A DNA stretch of 64,000 nucleotides from Adiantum capillus-veneris (lineage: Eukaryota > Streptophyta > Polypodiopsida > Polypodiales > Pteridaceae). Position 1 is the first letter of the stretch; each line of letters opens with the position of its first letter. Location of the stretch: positions 107,602,554 to 107,666,553 of the forward strand of contig CM043949.1 in NCBI GenBank assembly GCA_014529385.2, read 5' to 3'. Below, in pieces: positions 1 to 10,900 of the stretch. A program made the position numbers and the translations under genes. The notes beneath the pieces were generated by a model. It saw nothing but the letters and a program-made list of their open reading frames with translations, had not been told where the DNA came from and ran no database searches.

Positions 1-101
1 CACTACATGGATTGGGAATAATGGCAAGGAGAGTGGAGAGATGATTTCTCTTACTCATGTAGCTGGTGGGCATATGGTTATGCCTTGAGTTGCGTGTTCC
101 T

Positions 102-848
102 TGTTAAGTATGGAGCCTGATTTACCCTTGTAATTTTCTGTGGTAAAAGCGCACATTTGTAAGGCCCCCATTATGAGGAGAAGCCATCGTGCGTGAAGGA
201 AAATCACTCACCGGAAACCAAAATTTTCAGGGACAAGAATCAGGGGCAACTTTAAAGGCCGGAATATTATGGCCGGACGGCGGTCGGAAAGTGGTCGGAA
301 AACAACCGGTCGGTTGGCCGGTGGCCGGTAGTCAATGGCCAATGGCCGGTGGTCGGAAGTCAATGGCCGGTGGCCAGTGGTCGGAAGTCAATGGCCGGTG
401 GCCGAATTCAAAAGCGGACTTGTCTTCTCAAGGGCGGCCACACATGGGCGGATTGGAGGGTCCGATTTGGACTTATTCGCACAAGGGCGGCTACACATGG
501 CTGTCTCTCATAAGAGAGGGCAGCCCTTTTGGCCTATAAAAGGAGGCCATTTCTACACACATTTCATAGTGTGAAGTTGATGCAACAAGGTGAGTGTGAG
601 GTAGTGAGAGTGAAGCAAGGCGGGAGCTCCATTAAGGGTATAATCCCTTTGTAAACTACTTCTTGTTTTGAAGTACCAAAGCCATTGAGTGGCTGCTTTC
701 CCGTGGACGTAGCCCACATTGGGTGAACCACGTATATCGTGTGTACTCTCTCTCTCTCTCTACACTATAATCTCGTGTATATAAATTTGTCTCTCTCCAT
801 TAAGTAATCTACTCAATTATCTATTTAGCTACGTCTTATTTCCTAACA
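102..848 (+). mobile_element. Solo LTR of a copia-type retrotransposon
   Basis: The block starts tgttaag and ends cctaaca, so it has the TG...CA ends of an LTR. It is flanked on both sides by the same 5 bp, ttcct (97-101 and 849-853), a perfect target-site duplication. A TATA box (tataaaag, 535-542) followed by a short-transcript-like stretch sets the orientation as +. The end (about 690-848) has the compact CT-rich, TA-rich look of plant copia LTR R/U5 regions. No primer-binding site, polypurine tract or coding sequence adjoins it, so it is a solo LTR left by recombination between two LTRs. Family assignment is by appearance only. Confidence 0.8.
318..413. repeat. GC-rich minisatellite inside the solo LTR
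   Basis: Short imperfect units built from ggccggtgg and gtcggaagtcaatgg repeat about four times just upstream of the LTR TATA box. The position corresponds to the U3 promoter/enhancer part of an LTR, where tandem repeats are common. Confidence 0.6.
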
Positions 849-853
849 TTCCT

Positions 854-1640
854 AATGTTGGCCATCCATTATTGATTTGTCAGCAATTGATAGGTAGCTA
901 TAACCTTGATTGTTGGGAGTTGCTCCTTGTGCAGGGAGGGGAGGTATTAGGTGGTGGACAATGGTGCAAAAAGAAGGTGGACCCCGAGCAGGTGAGGGGA
1001 GGTGAATACAGAGGGACATGTCTACCTCAAGGGCTGCATTGGTGGCAAGGAGGACCTGCGGATGGAGAGAAGCTAAAGGGTAGGGTACCAGAAGTGGAGC
1101 AACTACATGGACAGTGGATGGCATGAGGGTGTGGGGATTTGAGCTCTGGTGGCAGGGACCTCACTGTGCACGGCATGCGAGGCACATGTTGGAACCTTGG
1201 GGGGGGGGGAGGGGGGGGAGGGGGGAGAGAGAGAGAGAGAGAGAAGAGAGAGAACAGGGTCATCGAGTGACAAGAGTCTCCGCTCATCCGAGAGAGGGAA
1301 AGGGAAAGGGTGGAAAGATGATGGGATGGCGATGTTTGTAAGGTTTCCACCTTTCTAGAAGCGGAAAAATGAACCCTACGCTTTATTTGAGAACCCTAGA
1401 CATAGAAACTAGTAAACCACTATCTCAAAAGTAGCTAAAATTGGTGTTTTGGAAATCTTAAGCGTGACAATATTATAGCCAAAAATGTTCAGAACTCAAT
1501 TCGGACAAAAACCTACCTGCTATTCCCTCTGGAAGTTTTCATGACTAATTTAATTCAAAAAGTAATTGAAGACTTTGTAATTATTAAAGCACATGGCCTA
1601 GGAGATATTTAGTCACATGGCCTAACAAATGATTACCATA
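854..1640. other. No gene seen; G/GA-rich simple sequence
   Basis: Purine-rich sequence with a poly-G and GA tract near 1200-1252. The short frames here are low complexity or overlap on both strands, and no conserved motif is visible. Confidence 0.6.
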
Positions 1641-1815
1641 TATTTACAGAAAAAGTAGAAAATACACCCAAAATATCAAAATTGACCAACCAAGTTGGGC
1701 AGGTGTTGAGGTGACATTATGAACCTGCTACTACAGGCTAAAATAGAAGTAGAGGGTGCTTCCTAGAGATGAGGGGCTGCCCGGGGTTGCTAAATTGAGA
1801 CTTGCTTATCAGGAT

Positions 1816-1826
1816 TCTATAAATAG
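1816..1826 (+). promoter_or_regulatory. Candidate TATA box with 5' leader
   Basis: The motif tctataaatag sits in a less AT-rich island (about 1740-1930). It is followed by a leader-like stretch ending in aacaaag|gtaatt, a good match to a plant 5' splice site (gt at 1941). The sequence beyond it is extremely AT-rich like an intron, and the first plausible ATG downstream is at 3740. This could be the start of a retrotransposon or gene transcript with a long leader intron; no homologous element was recognised. Confidence 0.3.
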
Positions 1827-2174
1827 ATCCCCTAGGCTTCACATTTTAAGGCAGACTCAAAGACCTAGCAACATCTCTCTTGCATAGAGAGACTCTGTCC
1901 AAAAATCACTAGAGAGAAAAAACTCCAGCTGATTAACAAAGGTAATTAGCATTAACCCCTGTTAATTAGTAAAAATTATACTAATTTGTACTTAATTTCT
2001 TAATTAATCTAACTAATTCAAAAAATTAACCCTCTCTCTATTGTAAATTACTCGCTTAATGCTGATACATTGTTCATTATTCAAATTGTGATTATGATTA
2101 TTAACCTAATTAATAAGTAAACCATATTAGGGTTGAGATTAATCAATTTGGGCCTTAATTTTTAAAAAATCTAT

Positions 2175-3330
2175 CATTTGAACTTAAATAATCATAAGGT
2201 AATTATCAAAGCTTCATTATACTATTAAGAAGCTTTGAATAATTTTTGTAATTAATTCGGTAAAAATTAGCTATTTTAACATTAAAATTAATGGAAAACT
2301 TAGCAAGCTAACTTAATAAATCACAAGATAATTGTCAGAGTTAAAAAACATTGTTAGAGATATTTTTAGAAAAATGCAATAATTATATTATGATAAAAAA
2401 ATAGATTAATATATTTAATTAACTAAAATTATCTCATTTTAGTTATAAATTAAAGGAGGAGATTAGTTTATTAACTTAGATAATTACATGGTAATTACTA
2501 GAGTTAGAAAATGTCACTTACAAGCCGAGATAATTAGCTATAACAAAAAATTATTTTACCTCTTTAATTAAGCTAAAATTATATGATTTTAGCTATAAAT
2601 TAAAGGGGAAAATTAGTTAAGTAGCTTAGATAATTACATGGTAATTATCAAAGTTAGAAAGCATCATTAAAAAGCTCAACTTATTAGCTCATGAATAAAA
2701 AATTAATCTATTTATTTAATTAAACTAAAATTATCTAATTTTAGCTTTAAATTAAAGCAAGAAATTAGTTAATCAGCTTAGATAATTACATGGTAATTTT
2801 CAAACTTAGAAAACATCATTAGATAGCCCCAATTTATTAGATCATCAACAAAAAATTAGTTTATCTATTTAGTTAAGCTACATTTGTTTGATTTTAGTTG
2901 TAAATGAAAGGGGAAAATTAGTTGATTAGCTTAGATAACTACATAGTAGTTATTATAGTTAAAAAATTAAGTAAAACCCCAAGATAATTATCACATAAAT
3001 AGAAAATTACTTTACCTATCTAATTAAACTCAAAATATCTAATTTTTTCTATAAATTAAATAGGAAAATTAGCTAATTAGCTTAGATAATTACATGGTAA
3101 TTATCAGAGGTAGAAAGTATCATTAGCAAGTGGAGATAATTATACCACAAATTACTTAACTAGTTTAAGTAATTATAATAGCTCAAAAATCTTATTTTAG
3201 AGGTAAATTTAATTAGGATAAATAGTAAGTACAGCTAATAGCTTTTAAGGAAATTATTGGATATAAAAAACACTCTTAGAAAGTTGAGATAATTATATCT
3301 TTAGGAGATAATGAATATGATAAATGTTAA
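2175..3330. repeat. Degenerate ~150-bp tandem repeat, about seven units
   Basis: A core related to cttagataattacatgg recurs at 2475, 2625, 2777, 2930 and 3081 (spacing 150, 152, 153, 151). Weaker copies lie near 2183 and 2312, and probably near 3230. The rest of each unit is also alike: an attaaac/t-taaaattat block before the core and a gttagaaa-catcatta block after it. The array is over 75% AT and non-coding. It lies between the candidate promoter at 1816 and the short ORF at 3740, so it may be an internally amplified leader or intron. Divergence between units implies an old array. Confidence 0.75.
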
Positions 3331-3739
3331 GCCAAGAATAAGCCATTTTTAAGCTTAATAAAGAGGAGAAAATTAGAAAAAAGATTAATAAATAAGATAA
3401 GGGAACCCCAAAAATCTAGAAGGAATCTAGGATAAAAACATCTTAGTTATATGATTGATGAAAAAAAAATTCTACAAAGAATTTATCCTTTTCAACTACA
3501 ATTTAAAGAAAAAGAAATCGAAAAAAATTCATAAGTTAATTAGAAAGTTCCTTAGGCTAAACTAAGGTCTAAGGAGTTTCAAAAATGATATTTAAAAAAA
3601 TAGGAATCTTCTATAAACAACTAAAGTACTCCATGATCTAAGCAATTATGCTAAGAAACGGAAATACGTTATAGAATGGCAATAAACAGAGTTTTGATAA
3701 TTTACCTAATAACTAGATGTCCTTATAACGATAGAAGTC

Positions 3740-3883
3740 ATGGCTCCAAAGAGGACCCAGGCAAACCCTCAGTCTGATGAGGAGGATAATGTTTCAATAA
3801 CGGCCAAAGCATCTCACAACCACAAGGTCGAGCATAGTAGTAGGCCTATAGATGAAATCATTTGGGCCCCAATACTGCAATAA
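3740..3883 (+). CDS. Short ORF, possible truncated gag start
   Basis: A 47-aa frame begins MAPKRTQ and ends with TAA. It is polar (QSDEEDN) and resembles the charged N-terminus of plant Ty3/gypsy Gag proteins in style only. It is the first ATG after the AT-rich array, and the flanking 3884-4950 is non-coding in all frames. It could equally be a chance ORF. Confidence 0.2.
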   Translation: MAPKRTQANPQSDEEDNVSITAKASHNHKVEHSSRPIDEIIWAPILQ

Positions 3884-4956
3884 ATACCCGACCAGTCCCA
3901 AGTGGGTCTTCATTATAATATAGGTTTTGAATAATTCAAGTTCTTCTTTAAGTAATAACATTGCATACATAAAAGAGCGGGTAAGGATTTATGAAAGATG
4001 AAATTGGTTGAAAAAGGGAACGCATCTTCCAAGAATCCAACGTGCACTCGTTTGTAAAGTAGGAAAATATTGTTTGGATTAAGGCTGGTTGATTTATGAA
4101 AGATACGATTGATCATACTTAAGACAGCTAGTCTCAAGACACCTCTGACTCCTTGGTATGAATTGATGAATAATGACGGCTTTTCAACCACGGATAAGTC
4201 AGTTACCCCGATGAACGATGAGTCTCTACTCCGTCCTGTTTTGATGTTTCTACATAATTTAGGATACCGTTTCTTATCTTAGGGGAGCCGCCCGGTTGTA
4301 TGGGCAGCTGGTTTGGTGTATGGGCACCCCGATCTTTTGGTGATATATTCATCCCGAAGTATGAATAAGGAATGGGTGTTGTTTTTCACCCTTAGGTAGT
4401 CTTGAGACAAGAAGAGTATTGGTCATGGTTATTATGGTAGATTTTTTTGGTTGACCATACCCTGTCTTAAGTTTAAAGATGTTTGTATGATAAAAGATTT
4501 TTTTTTAATACTAATTTTCAAGACTTGTTTTAGCGAATTACTATGGTGGAAAAATGAAAAGAAAATCGATATTTTAATTGTTAAAATAAGCTGGTAGTAA
4601 TTAAATAACAAAGAAGCATGTGTGAGTTCGAGGTGGTAAGTGGGGATTGACTAAGGTTGTCAATCAAGGACAAGTGGACCTGATTAGTCAGGTAACTATC
4701 CATCCCCGCGCACTAAATACGTTTAGAAAACTTCTTCAATTGGAAGAGGACTCGATCAGCGGCTATACCCTCACATCTGTTGGGGGGGAAAAACAATGGT
4801 TGAGGATACCTTAGCCTAATTAGTGGAAGTTATAGTGCCAAAACAGTTTTGGACTTTTAAGATGTTCCGTTTCCGTTGTGGGGCAGGACTAGGTCTTCTT
4901 CTAGGGCTATAGTCGAAGCCATTGCCAATGGCAAAGGTCTATTCCCTGGACCCTTC
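3884..4956. other. No gene seen
   Basis: AT-rich sequence with stops in all frames. Two near-identical phrases (gatttatgaaagat at about 3988 and 4090) suggest a small local duplication. Nothing else is supportable. Confidence 0.5.
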
Positions 4957-5577
4957 TTACTTAGAGACTAGAACTTTTAATAGACCTAGAGACATGTCAA
5001 GGAACCCATCTTGACTTTGGTGTCGGCAAGTTGGGGGACCTCTCAATGCTTCAACAACGTGCATGCCATTCTTAGGACTCAATTGGTAGACGCCCACTTC
5101 CAACCTCTGACTTGACCCCACAAGGACCCCACTTGCTTGCAAGCGAAACATCTCCAGTCTTTCCAATCTTTCCCCATGTCTTGGGTAGAGCCATGGAAGC
5201 ACCATCACCATGGCCTTCTCCACCATGAGTATGTCTTTCATGTCTTTTGCAAGACTTGCCCCAAATTCGGTTTGCCATTTTAGCAGCTAGTTCCTCATGT
5301 TGTGCAATAGAATTTAGGTTAGCAATTTGATGATGAAGGTGGGAATTCCTTGCCATGTTTCTTGCATTTTCACCCTCCCCACAACCATCTGCACCCATTT
5401 TTTGTTAGCATACTCAAGAAATCTGAGGCAGTCCTCAGCATGGCAGGGTTTATAATTTGCAACAACCCAAGGATAACCTCCTTGCATTGCTAGAGGAGCG
5501 AGAAGACCAAAAAGGGTTAATGGGCAATTGAGAGATAGTGTGAGGGGACAATGCTTGGTCAGCCCCCCACACCACAT
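4957..5577 (-). pseudogene. Possible decayed gag with zinc-knuckle remnants
   Basis: Two overlapping minus-strand frames (5314-5577 and 5072-5398) read as one protein broken by a frameshift. The first has YKPCHAEDC followed by LRFLEYANKKWVQ; the second continues with NMARNSHLHHQIANLN. Spaced Cys/His residues followed by an HMARN-like phrase are what decayed retroviral-type zinc knuckles look like in plant Gag proteins. There is no neighbouring protease, reverse transcriptase or LTR, so this is a scrap. A chance resemblance cannot be excluded. Confidence 0.25.
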
Positions 5578-7047
5578 TCAATTGCAACACGTCTTGTATT
5601 AATGTCACATTCTATTGCTCCAATTGTTTATCATAAGAGGGTATTTTGGAAACCATAGCTAGCCTTGATCTCACTATTATCTGGACAGTGAGATAGGTTC
5701 ATGACACCTATCGATAGCAAGTAGCAGCGCTGCTCCAGTTTTGGCATGCAATTAGTGCACCAATGTGATGATCTAGGATCCCTTTGACTGAGAGACACTC
5801 CGTCCTTGCAAAATTCTCAATGTATGGTGGTGAGGTGGCACATTCTACTAATCAAGCAAGGTGTACAACAATAACCTACACTCCTCCAACCACTAAGACA
5901 TTGTACCAATAAGATGGTTGGATAGAGGTGTGAGAATTTGAGTGTGTTGCTCCCTGAAACGGTCAAGGTGGAAGCAGGCAACAAGAGAAATGGTTGCACA
6001 AGGGTATGGTGAAGGGGAAAAAGGAAGGGAAATTAGAAGTTGTGAAGCAAATAATATGGATGATAATGCATAGAGCAACAAAAAGCATTGGCTGAAGGAT
6101 GATTATAATGAATCAAGGACTGACATGGGCATGTTGCCTTTAACCTAATCAACACTGGTACACAGAGGATCAAGTTCATTTGATGGATTTTGAACACTAA
6201 CGTTAGATGTCCTCTTTGCACAATCCACGAGAGGAAAGGGTGATTCCATGTTGCATGAGGAAGAGGTCCTCTTTCCACGATGCGACACGAGGAAGAGGTC
6301 CTCTTTGCACAATTCGTGAAAGGAAAGGGTGATTCCATGCACCATGACCAACTCATCAATGAGGTGCTAAGATTTAGCATTGGGACGCCATGTGCTTGCG
6401 ACATGGGTGATCTCTCTCTCAACACTACTACCCAACATTACTAACAATAGAGCCTGCAAGTAGGGCATTATACCGCTTTATGTGCCCACCTTCAACATGT
6501 TCATCTATATGCCCATCTGATTCTTTGGCTTGAGGTTGGGCCCACACTCATTTTGTCTTGTACTTAGCACATACCGCTCACCACATGCTTGACTATCAAG
6601 ATCTTTGATCTTCACCCTCAAGTACAAGTTTGTATATCATTTTTGTGTTTTCAAAGCCGATGTGTCTTAAATTGTTTCCTAGTATCTTACTAATATTAGG
6701 CAATAACCTCACCTCTACTCATTTATAAGCTCTAATCACTCTCCCAATATCCCTTACAATGTGAAGCACTTGGGCTTGAACAGAGCTTTAGATTTTTCAT
6801 AGTATTTGTATATGTCCCTGAAATTCATACATTTTACAATTTCCATCTCCCAAGAGCAAGTTGGGGGAAGCAAAACTGCATGCCGCAAATGTTGTCATGG
6901 CACATGTAACCTAAGTTCTTATGTTCCTAGCATGAAGGAATAGACCTAGGTTCTATGCAACTGTTAATGCTCATTTAAGTTAATATGGTCTTGACTCTTT
7001 GTTTGTGGCCTATTACGTTAACTAGTTAAACGACGCTACCTTTGGTG
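5578..7047. other. No gene seen; ~90-bp local tandem repeat
   Basis: A phrase with gtcctctttgcacaat and ggaaagggtgattcc occurs at about 6209 and again at about 6298 (spacing near 89 bp), giving a repetitive minus-strand frame of 130 aa. That frame is not a recognisable protein. The rest is ordinary unique-looking sequence. Confidence 0.45.
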
Positions 7048-7186
7048 GCGGCAATAAGTATTATGGTTATGTTGCTATTGCTAATTAAGTTCACCCTCTA
7101 TGTTCTCAAATTAGTCTCACAAAAATGCTCACATCTAATTCTCCTAAATCCGCTCTTCTCAAAGTTCATAGGCCACTTCCATTACA
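7048..7186 (+). repeat. 3' end of the chromovirus 5' LTR (truncated)
   Basis: From about 7048 to 7186 (ending ccattaca) the sequence matches the end of the 3' LTR at 19355-19493. Upstream of 7048 the match stops, although the full LTR in this family is about 1.5-1.7 kb (compare 30061-31781). The 5' LTR is therefore truncated or replaced. Confidence 0.7.
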
Positions 7187-7187
7187 T

Positions 7188-7197
7188 TGGTATTAGA
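7188..7197 (+). other. Primer-binding site (initiator tRNA-Met type)
   Basis: The sequence tggtattaga follows the LTR end by one base and differs by one base from the plant tRNA-iMet complement tggtatcaga. It marks the start of the internal region. Confidence 0.75.
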
Positions 7198-7594
7198 TGA
7201 ATTGGTTTCTCTTTTCTTGCTTAAGAAGAGAGAACCTTAAGTTGTCCATGAAAGGTTGGGTCTGTTTATTGCAATAGGGTAAGTGAGACAGGGATCTATT
7301 ATCTAGGTTGAGAAGGACTTAGTTCGAGGTACACCATTGGGAACTATAGTCTTAATAATGTAGCCTCTCGGGGCTTGCCTTTGGCTTAATTATTATTGAG
7401 CTACGAGCAAGCTCAATAGGAACCATAATCAAATGAGCAATGTTAGACCCTCTCCACTAGTCTTAACAATCAACAGTGTCTAAACCACGGGTGTGGTTGC
7501 TTAAGAATTGATTTTCAAAGGTAAAGAAGAGTAGCGACTAAGGTTTTTGAGGATACCAAAGCACAAAGTAATTCTATACATAAGTATAATTAGC

Positions 7595-8713
7595 ATGGCT
7601 GGCCATAACCAAGGGAGTAGAATGAGCATTGAAAAATTTGATTTTGCACATGAAGGTGCTAATGATGATGCCCCCATGTTTGTTAATTACCTTGTTACTA
7701 GGCTGCAGCAAGCTATGGCTAGCCCTGCTTTGCAAGCCAAAGTTTCTCAACAACTTCATGCTTATGGAATTTTCTTTCCTCTTCAAGAGGAGAGAGAGCT
7801 TAGGAGGCCTCTTGATGAGACCCCCAAAAGAAGACTCTCTCCCATAAGAGGGGAGGAATCCAAAGAACGAGAAAGAATCAAATCCCTAAGTTCCTTTGAT
7901 GATGTGTCTCCACGAAGATGGCAGACGATCACCAACTTCTCCCGAGAGGAAACGGTCAACCCACAATACTTCTCCTCGTCAATCCAAAAGTGAAGAGAGG
8001 AAACAAAGGAAGAAAAGGGTAAGAAAGAGGTCACCCTCTCCTTCTTGTTCTTCACCTTCCTCCTCTTCCGACAAAATCAATAGCTATTCTCCTAGAGAAT
8101 ACAAGAGGGGAGGACATTGCAAATCTTACCCTGCATGGCGAAGGTCTTAAAATATCAACAATTTCAAAGAGGGAGGAAAGAGTATCTCTTTTCGCACCTA
8201 TGATGACACCTTTGGTGCTCCCAACAAAGTACTGGCCTTCATCAACAATTTGATGTGGCTTTTGGAAACGAGGGCTTCACAGAGTTCTCCAAGCTACACC
8301 ATGCAGCTATGCACTTCCAAAAATCTGCTCTTCAATGGTGGGCTAGCCTTCGTGTCAACAATGAAGCCCCAAAGACATGGAAAACTCTACGAGTTTTCAT
8401 CATGAAGCAATTCCTTGCAAGTGATGCAAAGGACAAAGTGCTTACTGAATGGCAGAGTTTGAAGCTTCTCTCTCATGAGTCTATCTACAAATATGGGGAC
8501 AAGTTTTGGGATTTAAATATCAAGGCTACTGTCTTTAAAAAGATACACTTCGTCGAGCAAAAGCAACAATTCTGTGCGGGATTACCTAAAGAGATGGCCG
8601 ATTACACCAACTCCCATCAGCCTGGTTCTATCACTGAAGTAATCCACCACACTATGGTTGCTTCGCGCATCAATTTCCAACAAGGGGCTAGAAGGAATGT
8701 CAAGCACATGTAA
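7595..8713 (+). pseudogene. gag: gag of the chromovirus (frameshifted)
   Basis: The ATG at 7595 (MAGHNQGSRM) is chosen because the second family copy shows the same start (near 29645 on -, MDDNNQESRM). The frame runs to 7993, shifts to the frame ending at 8150 (Ser/Arg-rich), then shifts again to 8255-8713. The last part has the Retrotrans_gag signature ALQWWASLR followed by WKTLRVFIMKQF and ends before the nucleic-acid-binding region. At least two frameshifts separate the pieces, so no full Gag can be made. The product would form the particle core of the retrotransposon. Confidence 0.75.
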
Positions 8714-9589
8714 AGCAAAGATAAAATTGATGCAAAGGGGAAAACCAATGCCCAAAATTCCTTCCAAGACAACTCCAACAACAACAACAACAATCGGTCC
8801 AAGGAGAAGGGATTTTACAAAGGTAAAAATAAACTCTCTCCTGAAGATCTTGAAGCTTTTTGCAAGGACCACAAATGTTTTAAGTGTGGGGAGAAAGGAC
8901 GTGGCTATCGTTCTTGCCCCAAGAGAAATGCCTACAATGAGACTCCTAGAGCTTCCACTATCGAAGCTCCAAAAGAGGATGCTCATTACAAAGGATCACC
9001 TCTCTCCTATGCTTGGGGAAAGGTAAGGGAGCATGGTGCCTTCATCTTGTTTGACCCTGGCTCTACTCACAACTTCATATCAATAGAGTTGGCCACCAAC
9101 TTGGGCATTCAAGCTTTTGAGATGGGAGATATCGTAACTCCCAATACAACTTTCAAGGGACAACAAGCCTCCGTTACTTCCTTGATTGGGAAGTTGAGGC
9201 TTCATGTCCAAAGCTACATCAACAAAGAATACTTTTTCAACTCTCCTCTGCAACATGAGGATGCTATCATAGGGGCACCATGGTTCAACCACATGGTTGC
9301 CAACATGAAGTTACCTGAAAGGAGAATCTACTTCACCTACAAGGGAAAGAGCATGTATATAGATGCTAGTGATTCTGGTTGTACTATACCACTTGTAAAT
9401 CCTCCTACTTTTGATAAATCAATGAAAAGCTCAGTTTTTGCATACATGATTTTTGTCAAAGAGTCCCTAAAAGGTCCCAATGTTTCATCAAATGTAAATG
9501 GTAGAAATCAAGAAGAGTTAGACTTGTCTAATTTTCTAAATGGATTCCAAGATGTGTTCATCGATGATATCCCTATGGACTTACCTTAA
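8714..9589 (+). pseudogene. Zinc knuckle and aspartic protease of the chromovirus
   Basis: Near 8875-8925 a CCHC zinc knuckle reads CFKCGEKGRGYRSC, with Arg where the His ligand is expected, so it is probably non-functional. In the frame 9047-9589 the protease begins FDPGSTHNFIS, matching the D-(S/P)-G-(S/A/T)-H active-site motif of plant Ty3/gypsy proteases. The frame ends with a stop after SNFLNGFQDVF, where the linker to reverse transcriptase begins. It is followed by a disrupted stretch. Confidence 0.75.
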
Positions 9590-10900
9590 AAACAAGGGAA
9601 TGATGAACATTGAATTGAGCTCCTACCAGGAAGCTCACCGCCTAACAACCTCCTTATCAAGTTTTCCAAGCTCAACAAGAGGAGATCGTGAGGCAATTAC
9701 AAGGATTGGTAGACAAAGGGACGGTGAGGTCTAGCTCCTCTCCCTTTTGTTCTCCATTTCTTTTAGTGCAAAGAAAGATGGTACAAACCGCATATGTGTG
9801 GACTATCAAGCACTAAGCCATATCACTATCAAAAACAGATTTCCCATACCTCGGGTAGAAGATCTGATTGATAAACTACAAGGCTCTACCTACTTCAATA
9901 GGATTGACCTTAAAAGTGGCTATCATCAAATAAGGATAGTGAATGTAGATATCTAAAAGACCGCGCTTCGTACAACGTTTGGTCTTTATGAATACCTAGT
10001 CATGCCTTTTGGCTTGACTAATGCACCAGCCACGTTCAACTGTTTAATGGAGAAAATCTTTAGAACCTACTGCAAATTCACTTGATGATATCATCATCTA
10101 CTCCAAGTCCTTCGAGGAACACAAGCAACATCTCCTGGTGATTTTTCAAGCATTGAGGGAAAACAAACTTTTTATCAATCAAAAGAAAAGCAAATTTTTC
10201 CTTCAAGAGATTCAATACTTTAGGTCATATTATCTCTCAAGATGGTATCCATATGGATCCATCAAAGTTGGAGGTAATAAAAGCATGGCCTAACCCAAGG
10301 AATCTACATGAGCTTGGTATGTATGCATATTATAGACGCTTCATAGAAAATTCTCTCAAATAGCAAGACCATTACATGACTTAACAAAAAAGAACGTTAA
10401 ATACTCATGGACTGCTAAGGAGCAAAATGCTTTTGACAAACTCAAAGAGAAGCTTACCTCCCAAATAGTCCTTATGCTTCCAGATCTCTCAAAGACATTC
10501 GAGGTCCAATGTGATGCTTGTGGTGATTGCCTTGGAGCAATCTTGCTTCAAGAAGGGTATGCCATAGCATATGAGAGCCGAAGGCTCAATGCCGATGAAG
10601 GAGTGTTGGGTATATACGAAGAAGGGATTTTAGTTGTTCTACATGCCCTAGACACATGGAAGAACTATCTATTGGGGACTCCATTTATTTTGTGAACCAA
10701 CCACCAAAGTCTCAAGTACTTCATGACACAAACCAAGCTTTCGGAGAAACAAATGAGGTGGGCAAATTTTCTTACGCAATTTTATTTTCATATTGCTCAC
10801 ATTGTTGGTAAGCACAATCAAGTGGCCAATGCACTTTCACGACAACCAAAAGTTAATGCAATGTCTATAGAAACTCACAATGATCTATCTTCTATGATAG
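9590..10900 (+). pseudogene. Reverse transcriptase and RNase H of the chromovirus
   Basis: Frame 9747-9956 carries early RT motifs: KDGTNRICVDYQAL, then FPIPRVEDLIDKL, then FNRIDLKSGYHQIRI. An in-frame TAA follows, then [18 protein letters not shown] in the continuing sequence. The catalytic YxDD region near 10080-10110 is damaged: DDIIIYSK can be read only after a frame change, and the preceding residues are missing. RNase H is readable at 10474-10695 (FEVQCDACGDCLGAIL) and continues after a stop into LKYFMTQTKLSEKQMRW. The enzyme would copy element RNA into DNA; this copy cannot. Confidence 0.8.

Noticed and set aside
1027-1350. 107-aa minus-strand frame with poly-Pro and Ser/Leu repeats
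   Set aside because: Translation of G-rich and GA-rich simple sequence.
2175-3330. CRISPR-like or centromeric satellite array
   Set aside because: Repeat units are degenerate and contiguous without spacers, so not CRISPR; seven units are too few to call a centromeric satellite.
6033-6425. 130-aa minus-strand frame
   Set aside because: Built on a local ~90-bp repeat and without recognisable motifs.
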